Notes: generated by a model not told the origin, from the sequence alone. 64,000 nucleotides of DNA from Saliniramus sp050485405 (GCA_050485405.1 JBJHBI010000006.1:1-64000), one strand, 5' to 3'. Positions 43,705 to 52,554 are shown, counted from the stretch's first letter. Made by a program: numbers and translations.

Positions 43705-45249
43705 TCAGCGGGTGAAGCGCGATTGTTCGGTGACGGCCGGGCTCAGATTGAGAGAGCCGACGACCTCGTGGCCGAGATCGAGACGATCCGTCCAGGCCCA
43801 GAGCTGCATGTTCTGGAAGATCGGAACCACGCAGACCGCGTCCATGATGTTGTACTGAGCCTCCGCCCAAAGTTCGAGCTGGCGATCCGGATCCGGCTCG
43901 ATCCGCGCCGCCTCGATCTGCTCATCCGCGACATCGCAATGCGAGAAGTTGGTGATCGAAGTCGGTTTGCCGGGTGAAGCATCCGAATGGCTGAACTGGG
44001 TCAGATAGGTATCCGCAACCGGGAAGCGGGCGGCGGAATAGTGGATAACCTGGCTGAGATCCTCGCGGATCTGGGCGTGGAAGGTGGCGTGCTCGACCAG
44101 ATCGATATCGAGCGTGATCCCCGACTGACGCAACTGTGCCTGAACCGCTTCGATGGTCGCGAGCATGCCCGGCAGCGTCGTATGGATAGCCTTGATCGTC
44201 ACGCCGTCGGGGAAGCCCGCTTCGGCGAGCAGTTCCCGGGCGCGTTCGGGGCTGTACTCATATTGCGGGATTTCCTCGGTGTAGCCGAGATAGCCCTCCG
44301 GCACCGGCGAGATCGCCGGCAGGGTAACGTCGCGCCCCTTGAATTCCACCATCGAGTCGCGATCGATGGCATGGGCCACGGCACGCCGCACCCGCACGTC
44401 GTCGAGCGGCGCGGACTGCATGTTCAACATCAACTGGGACATTTCGCCGGGACGCATGGTGACGACGGTCGTGTCGGGAACCTGGGCGATGCGCTCGATC
44501 CAGGTCTGGTCCTGACGGCCGTAGAGCATGTCGATCTCGCCGGCCTGGAAGGCGAGGTCACGGCTCGAATCGGAGGGGATGTATCGATAGACGATCTCCT
44601 CGATATGCGGCTTCCCGCGGAAATAGTTTTCATTGGCTACAAGCCGCACGAATTGCTGCGGCTGGTATTCGGCGAATTGCCAAGGACCCGTGCCGACCGG
44701 CGCGCGCTCGAATTCGTCTCCCAGCTCTTCGACCGCGGCTTTGCAGACGATGTTGCCGCCATGATAGGCGACCAGCAGGCCGAGCAGGCTGGGAACAGGA
44801 TTCGACAAGGTAATGGTGACTTCGTACTCACCCGTCGCTTCGACGGATTCGAAAGCGCGGTAGTCGCCGGCGAAGGCGGATGTGTCGGAATTGGCCGCGC
44901 GCTCCAGCGAAAAGACCACGTCTTCCGCCGTCAGCATGCCCCAATCGCCGTGGCAAGCGACATCCTCACGCAGGGTGAAGGTCCAGGTCAGGCCGTCATC
45001 CGACGAGGTCCAGCTCTCCGCGATATCCGGCTCGATATATTCCGGGCTCGCCTGACCGGGTGCGATCCGCACCAGGCCGTTGAACATGTAGTGCAGGAGG
45101 CCTTTGTCCGGCGTGGTCGTCGCCACGTGCGGATCCAGGCGCCCGGCATCCGAACTGCCCATGCCGATGGTCAGCGTCGTTTGCTGTGCATAGGCGCTGC
45201 CGGCGAACAGCATCGCCGAACAGGCCAGGGTGAAGGTTGATAGTCTCAT
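43705..45249 (-). CDS. ABC transporter periplasmic substrate-binding protein (SBP_bac_5, DppA/opine type)
   Basis: A 514-residue family 5 extracellular binding protein. The signal peptide is MRLSTFTLACSAMLFAGSAY ending AQ. Family hallmarks include LRPDVACHGDWGMLTAEDVVFSL-like residues 115-140 (LREDVACHGDWG, then TAEDVVFSLERA) and PVGTGPWQFAEY near 185. Peptides, opines and nickel are known ligands of the family; this sequence cannot tell which. The start has CGGAG and GGAG upstream. It lies 77 bases after the SDR gene and 98 before the permeases. Confidence 0.94.
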   Translation of the reverse strand: MRLSTFTLACSAMLFAGSAYAQQTTLTIGMGSSDAGRLDPHVATTTPDKGLLHYMFNGLVRIAPGQASPEYIEPDIAESWTSSDDGLTWTFTLREDVACHGDWGMLTAEDVVFSLERAANSDTSAFAGDYRAFESVEATGEYEVTITLSNPVPSLLGLLVAYHGGNIVCKAAVEELGDEFERAPVGTGPWQFAEYQPQQFVRLVANENYFRGKPHIEEIVYRYIPSDSSRDLAFQAGEIDMLYGRQDQTWIERIAQVPDTTVVTMRPGEMSQLMLNMQSAPLDDVRVRRAVAHAIDRDSMVEFKGRDVTLPAISPVPEGYLGYTEEIPQYEYSPERARELLAEAGFPDGVTIKAIHTTLPGMLATIEAVQAQLRQSGITLDIDLVEHATFHAQIREDLSQVIHYSAARFPVADTYLTQFSHSDASPGKPTSITNFSHCDVADEQIEAARIEPDPDRQLELWAEAQYNIMDAVCVVPIFQNMQLWAWTDRLDLGHEVVGSLNLSPAVTEQSRFTR

Positions 45250-45296
45250 GCTCCGGTTCTCCTCTGTGACTTTCGTTTCTTTATGTTGCGCAAGAT

Positions 45297-45315
45297 CATG
45301 CGCCGGCGGCGCATG
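45297..45315. repeat. Palindromic hairpin between SDR and binding-protein genes
   Basis: CATGCGCC-GGC-GGCGCATG is a perfect 8-base-pair stem in the 77-base gap. With 43670-43693 it brackets the binding-protein gene, which suggests processing or stabilisation of that segment of the operon transcript. Confidence 0.5.
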
Positions 45316-45326
45316 CCTGCCGCCCG

Positions 45327-46040
45327 TCAGAGCGTGTCCTCGAGGCGACAGTTCACGAGCACTTCCGCAATGCTCGCGGTATTCGGCAGCGCGATCACGG
45401 TCTCGGCCAGATGGGCGAGATCCTCGGGCGCGATCATGTCGCTGCGCGAAACTTTCGTGACTTCGGCGGTGAGGTCGGTCGCGACGAACCCCGGGCACAG
45501 CGCCGTGGCGCGCAGACCGTCCTCCCAGCCGATCCGGCGGGTGCCGTGTGTGAGCGCCATGAGCGCGAACTTCGTCATCGCATATGCGATATTCTCGTTG
45601 CGCACCCGCTTGCCCGAAAGCGATGCCACGTTGACGATACGGCCTGCCCCGCAGGCGCGCAGATGTGGCAGGCAGGCACGGGTGAGGAACAGCGGTCCCT
45701 TCACATTGGCCGAAATCAGCGCGTCGAGTTCGTCCTCTTCGCCCGCCTCGATAGTAAAGCCGTTGCTGGTACCCGCATTGTTGACGAGGCCGTCGAGCCG
45801 CCCGAATCTCGAGAGTGTCTCGTTCAGCCAGAGCGCATGGCTGTCACGGTCCCCTGCGTCGTACCGGCATGCGACAAAGCGCGGCCCGGTGAGGTGCGAG
45901 AGCGCTTCGGCGAGGCTGCCCGGATCACGCGCACCGGCGCTGACGTTGTAGCCGCGCGCATGAAGCTTTTCCGTGATGGCACGGCCGATCCCTCGGCTGG
46001 CACCGGAAACCATGATGGTGCGTCCTTCAGGCGCGAGCAT
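45327..46040 (-). CDS. Short-chain dehydrogenase/reductase
   Basis: A classical SDR of 237 residues. The NAD(P) motif is VSGASRGIGRAITEKL near residue 11, NNAG is near 88, the catalytic Ser is in NVASLSGKR, and YAMTK is near 151. The end lacks the long substrate helix seen in some SDRs. It overlaps the DAO gene upstream by 14 bases, so it belongs to the catabolic operon. It probably reduces or oxidises a product of the amine oxidation. The substrate is unknown. Confidence 0.88.
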   Translation of the reverse strand: MLAPEGRTIMVSGASRGIGRAITEKLHARGYNVSAGARDPGSLAEALSHLTGPRFVACRYDAGDRDSHALWLNETLSRFGRLDGLVNNAGTSNGFTIEAGEEDELDALISANVKGPLFLTRACLPHLRACGAGRIVNVASLSGKRVRNENIAYAMTKFALMALTHGTRRIGWEDGLRATALCPGFVATDLTAEVTKVSRSDMIAPEDLAHLAETVIALPNTASIAEVLVNCRLEDTL

Positions 46041-47175
46041 GAGCGAACTCCTTCCGGGGTATCGAGGCGAACCGTTCCGGTGCGAAAGCGGCAAGCGGCA
46101 CAGTATTCCGTCGGCCGGTGATGAGGTCGCGCACGATCTCGCCGACGAGAGGCGCCAGGGCGAATCCATGCGCCGAGAAGCCGAAGGCATGGATGAGCCC
46201 GGGGATATGCGCGCTTGCCCCGATCACCGGCAGACCGTCTTCCACCATGCCCTCGAATCCCGACCAGCTGCGCAGGACCGGCGCATCGCGCAGATGTGGG
46301 AACAAGCTGACCGCATTGGCCAGATTGGCCGCGATGCGTTCGGGCAATACGATGCCGCGCATGGATGCGGCGTCCTCGCTGCCAACGATCCGTGCTTCGA
46401 AGGCACCGCCGAGCACAACTGCGCCTGCTTCGGTCTGCTTCAGTGAGAGTTTGCGGCCCTGGCTCCCGATCACGGGGGTGACGAAAGGCGCGACCGGGGC
46501 GGTCACGATCATCTGCAGCGCACTCGTACGTATGGGAATCTGCTCTGCGGCGGCGAAGCTTCCGCCCCAGGCTCCGGCGCAATTTGCAACAGAGCCGCCG
46601 CGGAATTCGCCGTGAGCGGTCATCACGGCGATACCACCCGTATCCGCTTGCGCGAGCCCCTCGACGGCGAGGTCCTCGCGAATATCGACGCCCAGAGCGA
46701 GACAGGCCCGGCGATAGGCATGGATGACCTTCAGCGGGTCGGCGAAACCATCATCATCGACGGCCAGCGCGCCGAGGCAGTGACGGGCCATGGCGGGCAC
46801 ACGCTCGAACAGGGAATTCTGCCCGATCATGCGCTCATGCGTCCAACCGGCCGATCGGGTGCACACGGCACGGGCTTCGAGGGCAGCGAGGGCTGCTTCG
46901 TCCTCCGCCACACGAATCTGGCCACTGGCCGTGAAGCCGATATCGGCCCCGAGCTTTTCCGAGAGCGCCGCCCAGAGCGGCAAGGCGGCCCGCGCAAGCG
47001 GGATCTCGGCGGGGTCGCGGTTCAGACTGCGCACGCCTCCGGCGCTGGCCGACGAGGCGTGCCGCCCGCAGGTCTCGCGCTCCAGGACGATCACGGACAG
47101 CCCCGCCCGGCGCGCCTCGAATGCACTGGCGAGCCCGATCAGCCCACCGCCGATGACCACGAGATCAGCTCTCAT
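46027..47175 (-). CDS. DAO-family FAD-dependent oxidoreductase (operon copy 4)
   Basis: A 382-residue D-amino-acid-oxidase/glycine-oxidase-type flavoprotein. The FAD dinucleotide motif is LVVIGGGLIGLASAFEARRA near residue 5. A motif shared with two other copies in the operon, NRDPAEIPLARAALPLW, lies near 54. The C-terminal Gly-rich FAD loop is GFSAHGFALAPLVGE. It overlaps the HcnB-like gene by 11 bases and the SDR gene by 14. It should oxidise a C-N bond of an amino acid or secondary amine. Substrate not assignable. Confidence 0.9.
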   Translation of the reverse strand: MRADLVVIGGGLIGLASAFEARRAGLSVIVLERETCGRHASSASAGGVRSLNRDPAEIPLARAALPLWAALSEKLGADIGFTASGQIRVAEDEAALAALEARAVCTRSAGWTHERMIGQNSLFERVPAMARHCLGALAVDDDGFADPLKVIHAYRRACLALGVDIREDLAVEGLAQADTGGIAVMTAHGEFRGGSVANCAGAWGGSFAAAEQIPIRTSALQMIVTAPVAPFVTPVIGSQGRKLSLKQTEAGAVVLGGAFEARIVGSEDAASMRGIVLPERIAANLANAVSLFPHLRDAPVLRSWSGFEGMVEDGLPVIGASAHIPGLIHAFGFSAHGFALAPLVGEIVRDLITGRRNTVPLAAFAPERFASIPRKEFAHARA

Positions 47176-48610
47176 GCGCGGCCTCCGGCTGTTCGAGATA
47201 GTCGCGCAGGAGCACGGGTTTGAGCGGCGCCCGGATGCGCAATGCGCCGGTCGCATCCGGCGTCTGCCCCGTTTCCTGCGCGACGAGCCGGGTCAACGGA
47301 TTTCCGCAGGTGCGCCCCTGGCAAGGTCCCATGCCGCAACGGGTGAAGGTCTTGACCCGGTTTGGTCCACTGGCTCCCAGTTGCACTGCCCGGCGTACGG
47401 CGCCGACCGTCACCGCTTCGCAGCGGCAGAGGAGCGCCTCATCGACATCCGGACCGGGGGGCGGCAGGGCTGGATAGAGCGCATCGACGAGGGGGCGCAC
47501 GGCGCGCTTCTTCTGGCGCAGGCGCCACAATTGCGCGATCGCTTCCCGGTGATCATGGGCATGATCGGGCCGCAGCCTCGACGCAGCGGCATGGCCAGCG
47601 AGACTGCCGGTAATCTCCGCCAATTCCGCGCCGCCGATTCCCGCCGCATCGCCGGCGATCCAAAGCCCTGGCAGGGCGCTCTCGCCATCCTCTTCCAGAA
47701 CCGGTGCGAAAGCAGCCCTGGTCTCGTCCCAATGATGCTCCAGGCCGAGCAACCGGCTGATCTGGGTGTTTGGAATGACCCCGTCATGCACGGCGAGCAG
47801 GCGCGCCGGCAGGCTCATGTCGCGGTCGCCGGAGCGAAAATCGACCCGCGTCAGCGCGCCGCGCGCATCGCCCTCGGCGCGCAACGCCGTCACGTGACGA
47901 TAGACCGGGATGCCGGAAAGGCGTCGGCGCATCGAGAGCATCATCCCCTGTGCCACGAGGGCGGGATCAGAGATGAGCGCGACCGGGAGATGGCGCGCCG
48001 CGCGCCTGCGAGCCCCCGGTGGGGTCATGTCGAGTATGGCGGAAACCCGTCCCCCGAGGCTGCGGATCTGGGCGAGTGCGAGCAGCAGCAGAGGACCCTG
48101 TCCGGCGAGGATGATCCCCTCGGAGGCCAGCACGAGGCCGGATTGCTTCATGGCGATCTGCAGGGCGCCGATACCCATCACCCCCGGCTTGTGGCTGCCG
48201 GGAAACACCATGGCGCGTTCCTGCGCGCCACACGCGACGATCACATTGCGCGCAACGCTATGCTGCAACACCGGCGCATGATCCGCATCACGGCGCAGCC
48301 AGGTGACGACATAGCCGCCCTCGTCCTGGGCGACATCGATGAGCGTCGCGCCCGCATGATGGCGCGCGCCGGAGCTCGCAAGACGCTTGAGCGCGCGCTC
48401 GGCGCGGTGATAGCCGGCAGCGAAGATCCGGCGCGCGCCTTGATCGTTGAGGATTGCCCCTGCGTTACGCCAGACCTGACCGCCTGCCGAGGGCTGCTCG
48501 TCGAGCAGCATTACGCTGAGACCGGCCCCGGCGGCGATGCTTGCAGCCGCGAGCCCGGCGGGCCCGGCACCGATGACGATCAGATCATGGGGGGCGGTGG
48601 CGGAGCTCAT
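47165..48610 (-). CDS. HcnB/OoxA-type FAD-NAD(P) oxidoreductase with BFD [2Fe-2S] domain
   Basis: A 481-residue flavoprotein of the HcnB, opine oxidase A and D-hydroxyproline dehydrogenase alpha type. The FAD motif is LIVIGAGPAGLAAASIAAGA near residue 10 and a second nucleotide-binding region is near 155. A C-terminal BFD-like domain (about residues 405-460) has four Cys in LLCRCEAVTVGAVRRAV and CGMGPCQGRTCG for a [2Fe-2S] cluster. It starts four bases inside the HcnA-like gene. It likely forms a complex with that ferredoxin-like subunit and one or more DAO subunits. Electron acceptor is probably quinone. Confidence 0.92.
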   Translation of the reverse strand: MSSATAPHDLIVIGAGPAGLAAASIAAGAGLSVMLLDEQPSAGGQVWRNAGAILNDQGARRIFAAGYHRAERALKRLASSGARHHAGATLIDVAQDEGGYVVTWLRRDADHAPVLQHSVARNVIVACGAQERAMVFPGSHKPGVMGIGALQIAMKQSGLVLASEGIILAGQGPLLLLALAQIRSLGGRVSAILDMTPPGARRRAARHLPVALISDPALVAQGMMLSMRRRLSGIPVYRHVTALRAEGDARGALTRVDFRSGDRDMSLPARLLAVHDGVIPNTQISRLLGLEHHWDETRAAFAPVLEEDGESALPGLWIAGDAAGIGGAELAEITGSLAGHAAASRLRPDHAHDHREAIAQLWRLRQKKRAVRPLVDALYPALPPPGPDVDEALLCRCEAVTVGAVRRAVQLGASGPNRVKTFTRCGMGPCQGRTCGNPLTRLVAQETGQTPDATGALRIRAPLKPVLLRDYLEQPEAAHES

Positions 48611-48945
48611 GCTTGCGCTCCGCCGTTCTCATTCGTTGCAGCGACGTCGTCACGCAGGCTCGTGCGCACCTGCATTCCCTCTCGCACCGGGGTCAGGCAG
48701 GCCTGGACGCCGGGGCGTCCATCGACCTCGCAAAGGCAGCCGAAGCAGATCCCCATCAGGCAGGCGGGGCTGTTCAGTGCGCCGGTCTTGGCGTTGCGCG
48801 CAAACGCGGTCAGGCCGCCGGCGATCAGTGCGGTGGCGAGGCTGTCGCCGGGACATGCCGCGAGTGGCTCGCCATCGACGTGAATGGTAACCGCCTTCGC
48901 AGCCTCGTCGGCCCGCCGGAACAGGCTACGGGAGAGATTGCTCAT
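48607..48945 (-). CDS. HcnA-like (2Fe-2S)-binding subunit
   Basis: A 112-residue ferredoxin-like subunit (Fer2_4). The segment ACLMGICFGCLCEVDGRPG with a later Cys in VQACLTPV gives the four cluster ligands. The first half, DGEPLAACPGDSLATALIAG, matches the N-terminal domain of the sarcosine oxidase alpha subunit and HcnA. It overlaps both neighbours by four bases. It transfers electrons within the heteromeric dehydrogenase encoded here. Confidence 0.92.
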   Translation of the reverse strand: MSNLSRSLFRRADEAAKAVTIHVDGEPLAACPGDSLATALIAGGLTAFARNAKTGALNSPACLMGICFGCLCEVDGRPGVQACLTPVREGMQVRTSLRDDVAATNENGGAQA

Positions 48946-50048
48946 GCCGCCTCCTTGAAACGATCCTGCGAAAACGCCGGATACGTCTCGTTCAGCCGCC
49001 CGGCCATGATCGCCTGTGCGACCTCGCCGGCATGGGCGGCGGCAAGCGTCACGCCACTATGGCAGGTGATGAGAAAAGCGCCCGGATGGCTTTCCGATTC
49101 CTGGTAGATCGGCAGCCCGTCGGGCGACATCACCCGCAAGCCGCCCCATGAGCGCACGAGGGCGGCATCGGCGAGTGCGGGAAACATGCGCATGGCCCGG
49201 CGCGCGATCTGCGTTGCAGTCGCCTGGGTGGTGCCGCGATCGAAGCCCACCTCCTCCTTGCTGTCACCGATCATGATTGTGCCGTCACCGGTCTGGCGGA
49301 TGGTATGGCAGGCCATCGGGATGATTTCCGGCAGGCGTTCGGTGACGAGAATCTGTCCGCGCTGCGGGCGTACCCGTGCGTCGAGGCCCAGCATCGGCGC
49401 GAGTTCGGCATTGCCGAGCCCCGCTGCCAGAACGACCTGCTCAGCTGCCAGTGTCTCGGTCTCGCCCTCCAGCAGGAATCCGACCGGCTTCTGCGGCACG
49501 ATGCGCCGGATCTGCTGCGGCACGGTGGTCACATCCGGCGCCAAGGCTGCCCGCAGGGCGCGCAAGGTGGAAAGCGGGTCGGCATGGCCGTCATGCGGGC
49601 AGTAGGCAGCACCGGCAACGTCGGGGCCGAGGCCGGTAAACCAGGTATCCAAGGTCTTGCGATCGATGATCCGGGTATCGTTGTCGCCGCCTGGCTGGTT
49701 GTGCATGCGCGCGATCGTGCCCGCGAAAGTCTCGAGTTCCGCCTCACCGAGGGCGAGCTTGACGCCGCCACTGCGACGGTATTGCAAATCGATGCCACCG
49801 GCTTCGGTCAGTTGTGCCGCGAAGTCTCCCCAGGCATCGGCGGAGCGGCGGGAGAGCGCAGCGTAATCCGGCGCGCCGAGCCCCTTGCCCTGCACCCAGA
49901 CGAGGCCGAAATTCGCGACCGATGCGTGGAAATCATCCTGTGTTCCATCGCAGACGATGACTTTCGCGCCGCCACGGGCGAAGCCGAGCGCGAGAGCCGA
50001 GCCGACCAGCCCGCCACCGATCACCGCGATGTCACAGGCACTACTCAT
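48942..50048 (-). CDS. HcnC-like DAO-family FAD-dependent oxidoreductase (operon copy 3)
   Basis: A 368-residue DAO flavoprotein next to the HcnA and HcnB-like subunits. FAD motif IAVIGGGLVGSALALGFARG is at residues 7-26. It lacks the RDPxELPL motif of the other three copies and instead has ANFGLVWVQGKGLGAPDYAA. The C-terminal Gly-rich FAD loop is THSGVTLAAA-like CHSGVTLAAAHAGEVAQ. It overlaps copy 2 by four bases. It is the most probable native catalytic partner of the HcnA/B pair, as in opine oxidases, D-hydroxyproline dehydrogenase or HCN synthase. Confidence 0.9.
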   Translation of the reverse strand: MSSACDIAVIGGGLVGSALALGFARGGAKVIVCDGTQDDFHASVANFGLVWVQGKGLGAPDYAALSRRSADAWGDFAAQLTEAGGIDLQYRRSGGVKLALGEAELETFAGTIARMHNQPGGDNDTRIIDRKTLDTWFTGLGPDVAGAAYCPHDGHADPLSTLRALRAALAPDVTTVPQQIRRIVPQKPVGFLLEGETETLAAEQVVLAAGLGNAELAPMLGLDARVRPQRGQILVTERLPEIIPMACHTIRQTGDGTIMIGDSKEEVGFDRGTTQATATQIARRAMRMFPALADAALVRSWGGLRVMSPDGLPIYQESESHPGAFLITCHSGVTLAAAHAGEVAQAIMAGRLNETYPAFSQDRFKEAA

Positions 50049-51208
50049 CCGTGCAACGTCAGGGACGCCGCACTTCGCGCCCCCTCCCCGAAACGATCAA
50101 AGGCAAAAGCTGCGAGATCTCTGTCCTGCCCACGTCCGAGCAGCAGATCACGCATGACGCGCCCGATCACCGGACCGAGACAGAAACCGTGGCCGGAAAA
50201 ACCCGCCGCCACATGGAGGCCCGCGATCCCCGGTACGGGACCCAGCACCGGCAGGGCATCGGGCGTGAGGTCGATCACGCCGCCCCAGAATTTCTCCACG
50301 GGCGTCGTGGCGAAGGCAGGCAGCACCTCGGCGACGCGCATCAGCATGCGCGAGAGCGTCGCCGCATCGGGACTGGCGCGTGGTCGGCCCTGATCATCAT
50401 GCATCAGTTGCCGATCCCAGGGCAGGATCCCGGAAGAAACCCGCAGCCTCCCATCCGCCTGCTGGCGCGCTGCGACATCGGCGCCGGCAGTGCCGAGCAC
50501 CTGCTCGAGACATGGGGCGACAGGCTCGCTGAGCGCCACGGTGACCAGAGGTGTACGCAGCGGCAAGTCGAGGCCCAGCGGCGCGAGCAGAGCGCGCGTC
50601 CCGATCCCCGCTGCGACGAGACAGGCATCTGCGCCGAACGGTCCGGCATCGGTCGAAACCGCACGAAAACGACCGCCTGCACTCTCGATTCCGATCACGC
50701 GCGTGCCGAAGCGAAATCGCACTCCGAGCTTTCTTGCCGCCGCCAGATACGCATGTGCCACGAGCAGAGGCTCCGCCTGGCCGTCGCTGGGGCAATACGA
50801 TGCGCAGACGATTTCCTGAGACAGGGCCGGCGCCAGCGCGCGCAGGTCGCCGCCCTCGACGAGGCTGATATCGAGGCCGGCGGCGGCTTGCTCCGCGACC
50901 AGCGCAGTGATGCGCCCAGCCTCCCCGGCATCGCGGGCCAGCCTCAGATTACCGCTGCGGCGATAAACAGTCGGGGCGCCGAGCATCTCGTCGAGCTCTG
51001 CCCACAAAGCGACGGCCTCCCGGGCGAGAGGCAATTCCGCCGGGTCGCGTCCCGATTGGCGTACGCCGGCGAGAGTCCAGCCCGACGCCATCGCGGCGGG
51101 GCCATAGGTATCGATCAGCGTTACCTCGGCACCGTCTTCGGCCAGCGCATGAGCGGTAGCGAGGCCGGTGATTCCGGCGCCGATGACGATGATGTGCTCC
51201 CTGCTCAT
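50045..51208 (-). CDS. DAO-family FAD-dependent oxidoreductase (operon copy 2)
   Basis: A 387-residue DAO flavoprotein. FAD motif IIVIGAGITGLATAHALAED is near residue 6, the operon-shared motif SGRDPAELPLAREAVALW near 50, and the C-terminal loop is GFSGHGFCLGPVIGR. It overlaps neighbours on both sides by four bases. It is related to copies 1 and 4 in this operon. No covalent-flavin motif is obvious. Role: oxidation of an amino acid or secondary amine; substrate unknown. Confidence 0.9.
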   Translation of the reverse strand: MSREHIIVIGAGITGLATAHALAEDGAEVTLIDTYGPAAMASGWTLAGVRQSGRDPAELPLAREAVALWAELDEMLGAPTVYRRSGNLRLARDAGEAGRITALVAEQAAAGLDISLVEGGDLRALAPALSQEIVCASYCPSDGQAEPLLVAHAYLAAARKLGVRFRFGTRVIGIESAGGRFRAVSTDAGPFGADACLVAAGIGTRALLAPLGLDLPLRTPLVTVALSEPVAPCLEQVLGTAGADVAARQQADGRLRVSSGILPWDRQLMHDDQGRPRASPDAATLSRMLMRVAEVLPAFATTPVEKFWGGVIDLTPDALPVLGPVPGIAGLHVAAGFSGHGFCLGPVIGRVMRDLLLGRGQDRDLAAFAFDRFGEGARSAASLTLHG

Positions 51209-52554
51209 GCGGCCCCCCGGGCTGAATGCACGGCTGAGGCGCCTTTGAATCGGGACAGCGCGTAGCCGCTGGCATCGACGACGGTGTCGCGTCCCGTCGC
51301 CATCTGTGCCGCGAGCAGGCCGATGCCGGTGCCGAGGCCGAATCCATGGCCGGACAGGCCCGTGGCGATGACGAGACCGGGAATCTCCGGCACATGGTCG
51401 ATCACGGGCACCTCGTCGGGCGTCACGTCGATCATGCCGGCCCAACTCTCGACGGGGTGTGTCTGTGCAAGCTGCGGGTAGAGCGCGCGCGCCGATTCCA
51501 TGACGGAGTTCAGGAGTTTCTGATTGGGCTCGGGATCGAGAACGCGTACTTCCTCGAAGGGGGAGCGGTCATCATCACCCCAGCGGTGATGCCCGAGCGG
51601 GCCGAAGAACGATTTACCCACCGCCAGATCGACGATTCGCCAGCGCTTGCGCAAGACCGGGAGAAAAGCGAAGAGATGGCGAAACGCGGCCGGGATGATC
51701 TCGAACTGGGCCGCGCCCGTGCGTCCGATCGTATAGCCTCCGTCGACCCGGCGGCGGATGGAGGCGCCTGTGGCACCGATCGCGCCAGGGGCGATTTCCG
51801 GTGCCGGAGCCGTGCGCAGCACCGAGGACCGGATCGCGAGTTGCGGCAGGGAAAGGCCGAGATTTTCCATGAAGGGGCGCGACCAGACGCCGCCCGCCAG
51901 GATCACCGTCTCGCACGACACCGTACCGTGCTCCGTGACTACGCCGCTCACGCGCCCGCCCGTACGCTGGATCGAACGCACGGCTGTGTTCTCGCGGACA
52001 TGCGCGCCCAACGTCGCCGCGCGCCGCGCGAGGGCGGGGACCGCGAGGCCCGGCTCGGCTTGCGCATCGTCGGGAGTATGGAGAGCTCCGCGAAAACGTC
52101 CGGCGCTGTCGCCGAGCAGGGCCTGCATCTCGTTGCGTGAGAGCATCCGCGAGCCGATCTGGAAGGTGCGGGCGTGTTCCAGCCAGTCTTCGCGCTGTGC
52201 GAGTTCACCTTCGTCGGCGCAAAGATAGGTGCAACCGGCCTGGCGGAAGCCGATATCCGTATCGAGCGCTTCGGCGTGGCGCCGCCAGAGGGTCTGCGCC
52301 TCGATCATCAGAGGCAGCTCCCGCGGGTCACGGCCCTGCTTGCGGATCCAGCCCCAGTTGCGAGAGGATTGTTCGGCAGCGATGCGGCCTTTCTCGCAAA
52401 GGAGGACGGGCACGCCCCACTCGGCGAGCGTCAGCGCCGCCGCGACGCCGGCTACACCCCCGCCGATCACGACGACATCGACGCGCTCCGGCAGACTTGC
52501 CTGCTTGCCGTCCCATGCGGGTGTGATCCCGCTGATCCCCTGCTTCCCCGCCAC
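51205..52554 (-). CDS. DAO-family FAD-dependent oxidoreductase (operon copy 1)
   Basis: A 449-residue DAO flavoprotein and first gene of the operon. FAD motif VVVIGGGVAGVAAALTLAEW is near residue 27 and SRNWGWIRKQGRDPRELPL is near 64-82. The C-terminal loop is GLSGHGFGLGTGIG. It is longer than copies 2 and 4, with about 20 extra N-terminal residues and an insert near the middle. The start is GTG at 52554, with GAGGGGG upstream; upstream codons are unlikely. It is divergent from the LysR gene across a 104-base promoter region. Confidence 0.9.
   Translation of the reverse strand: MAGKQGISGITPAWDGKQASLPERVDVVVIGGGVAGVAAALTLAEWGVPVLLCEKGRIAAEQSSRNWGWIRKQGRDPRELPLMIEAQTLWRRHAEALDTDIGFRQAGCTYLCADEGELAQREDWLEHARTFQIGSRMLSRNEMQALLGDSAGRFRGALHTPDDAQAEPGLAVPALARRAATLGAHVRENTAVRSIQRTGGRVSGVVTEHGTVSCETVILAGGVWSRPFMENLGLSLPQLAIRSSVLRTAPAPEIAPGAIGATGASIRRRVDGGYTIGRTGAAQFEIIPAAFRHLFAFLPVLRKRWRIVDLAVGKSFFGPLGHHRWGDDDRSPFEEVRVLDPEPNQKLLNSVMESARALYPQLAQTHPVESWAGMIDVTPDEVPVIDHVPEIPGLVIATGLSGHGFGLGTGIGLLAAQMATGRDTVVDASGYALSRFKGASAVHSARGAA

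Noticed and set aside
43987..45240. 417-codon plus-strand frame opposite the ABC binding protein
   Set aside because: It is an antisense shadow; the minus strand encodes a complete family 5 binding protein with a signal peptide.
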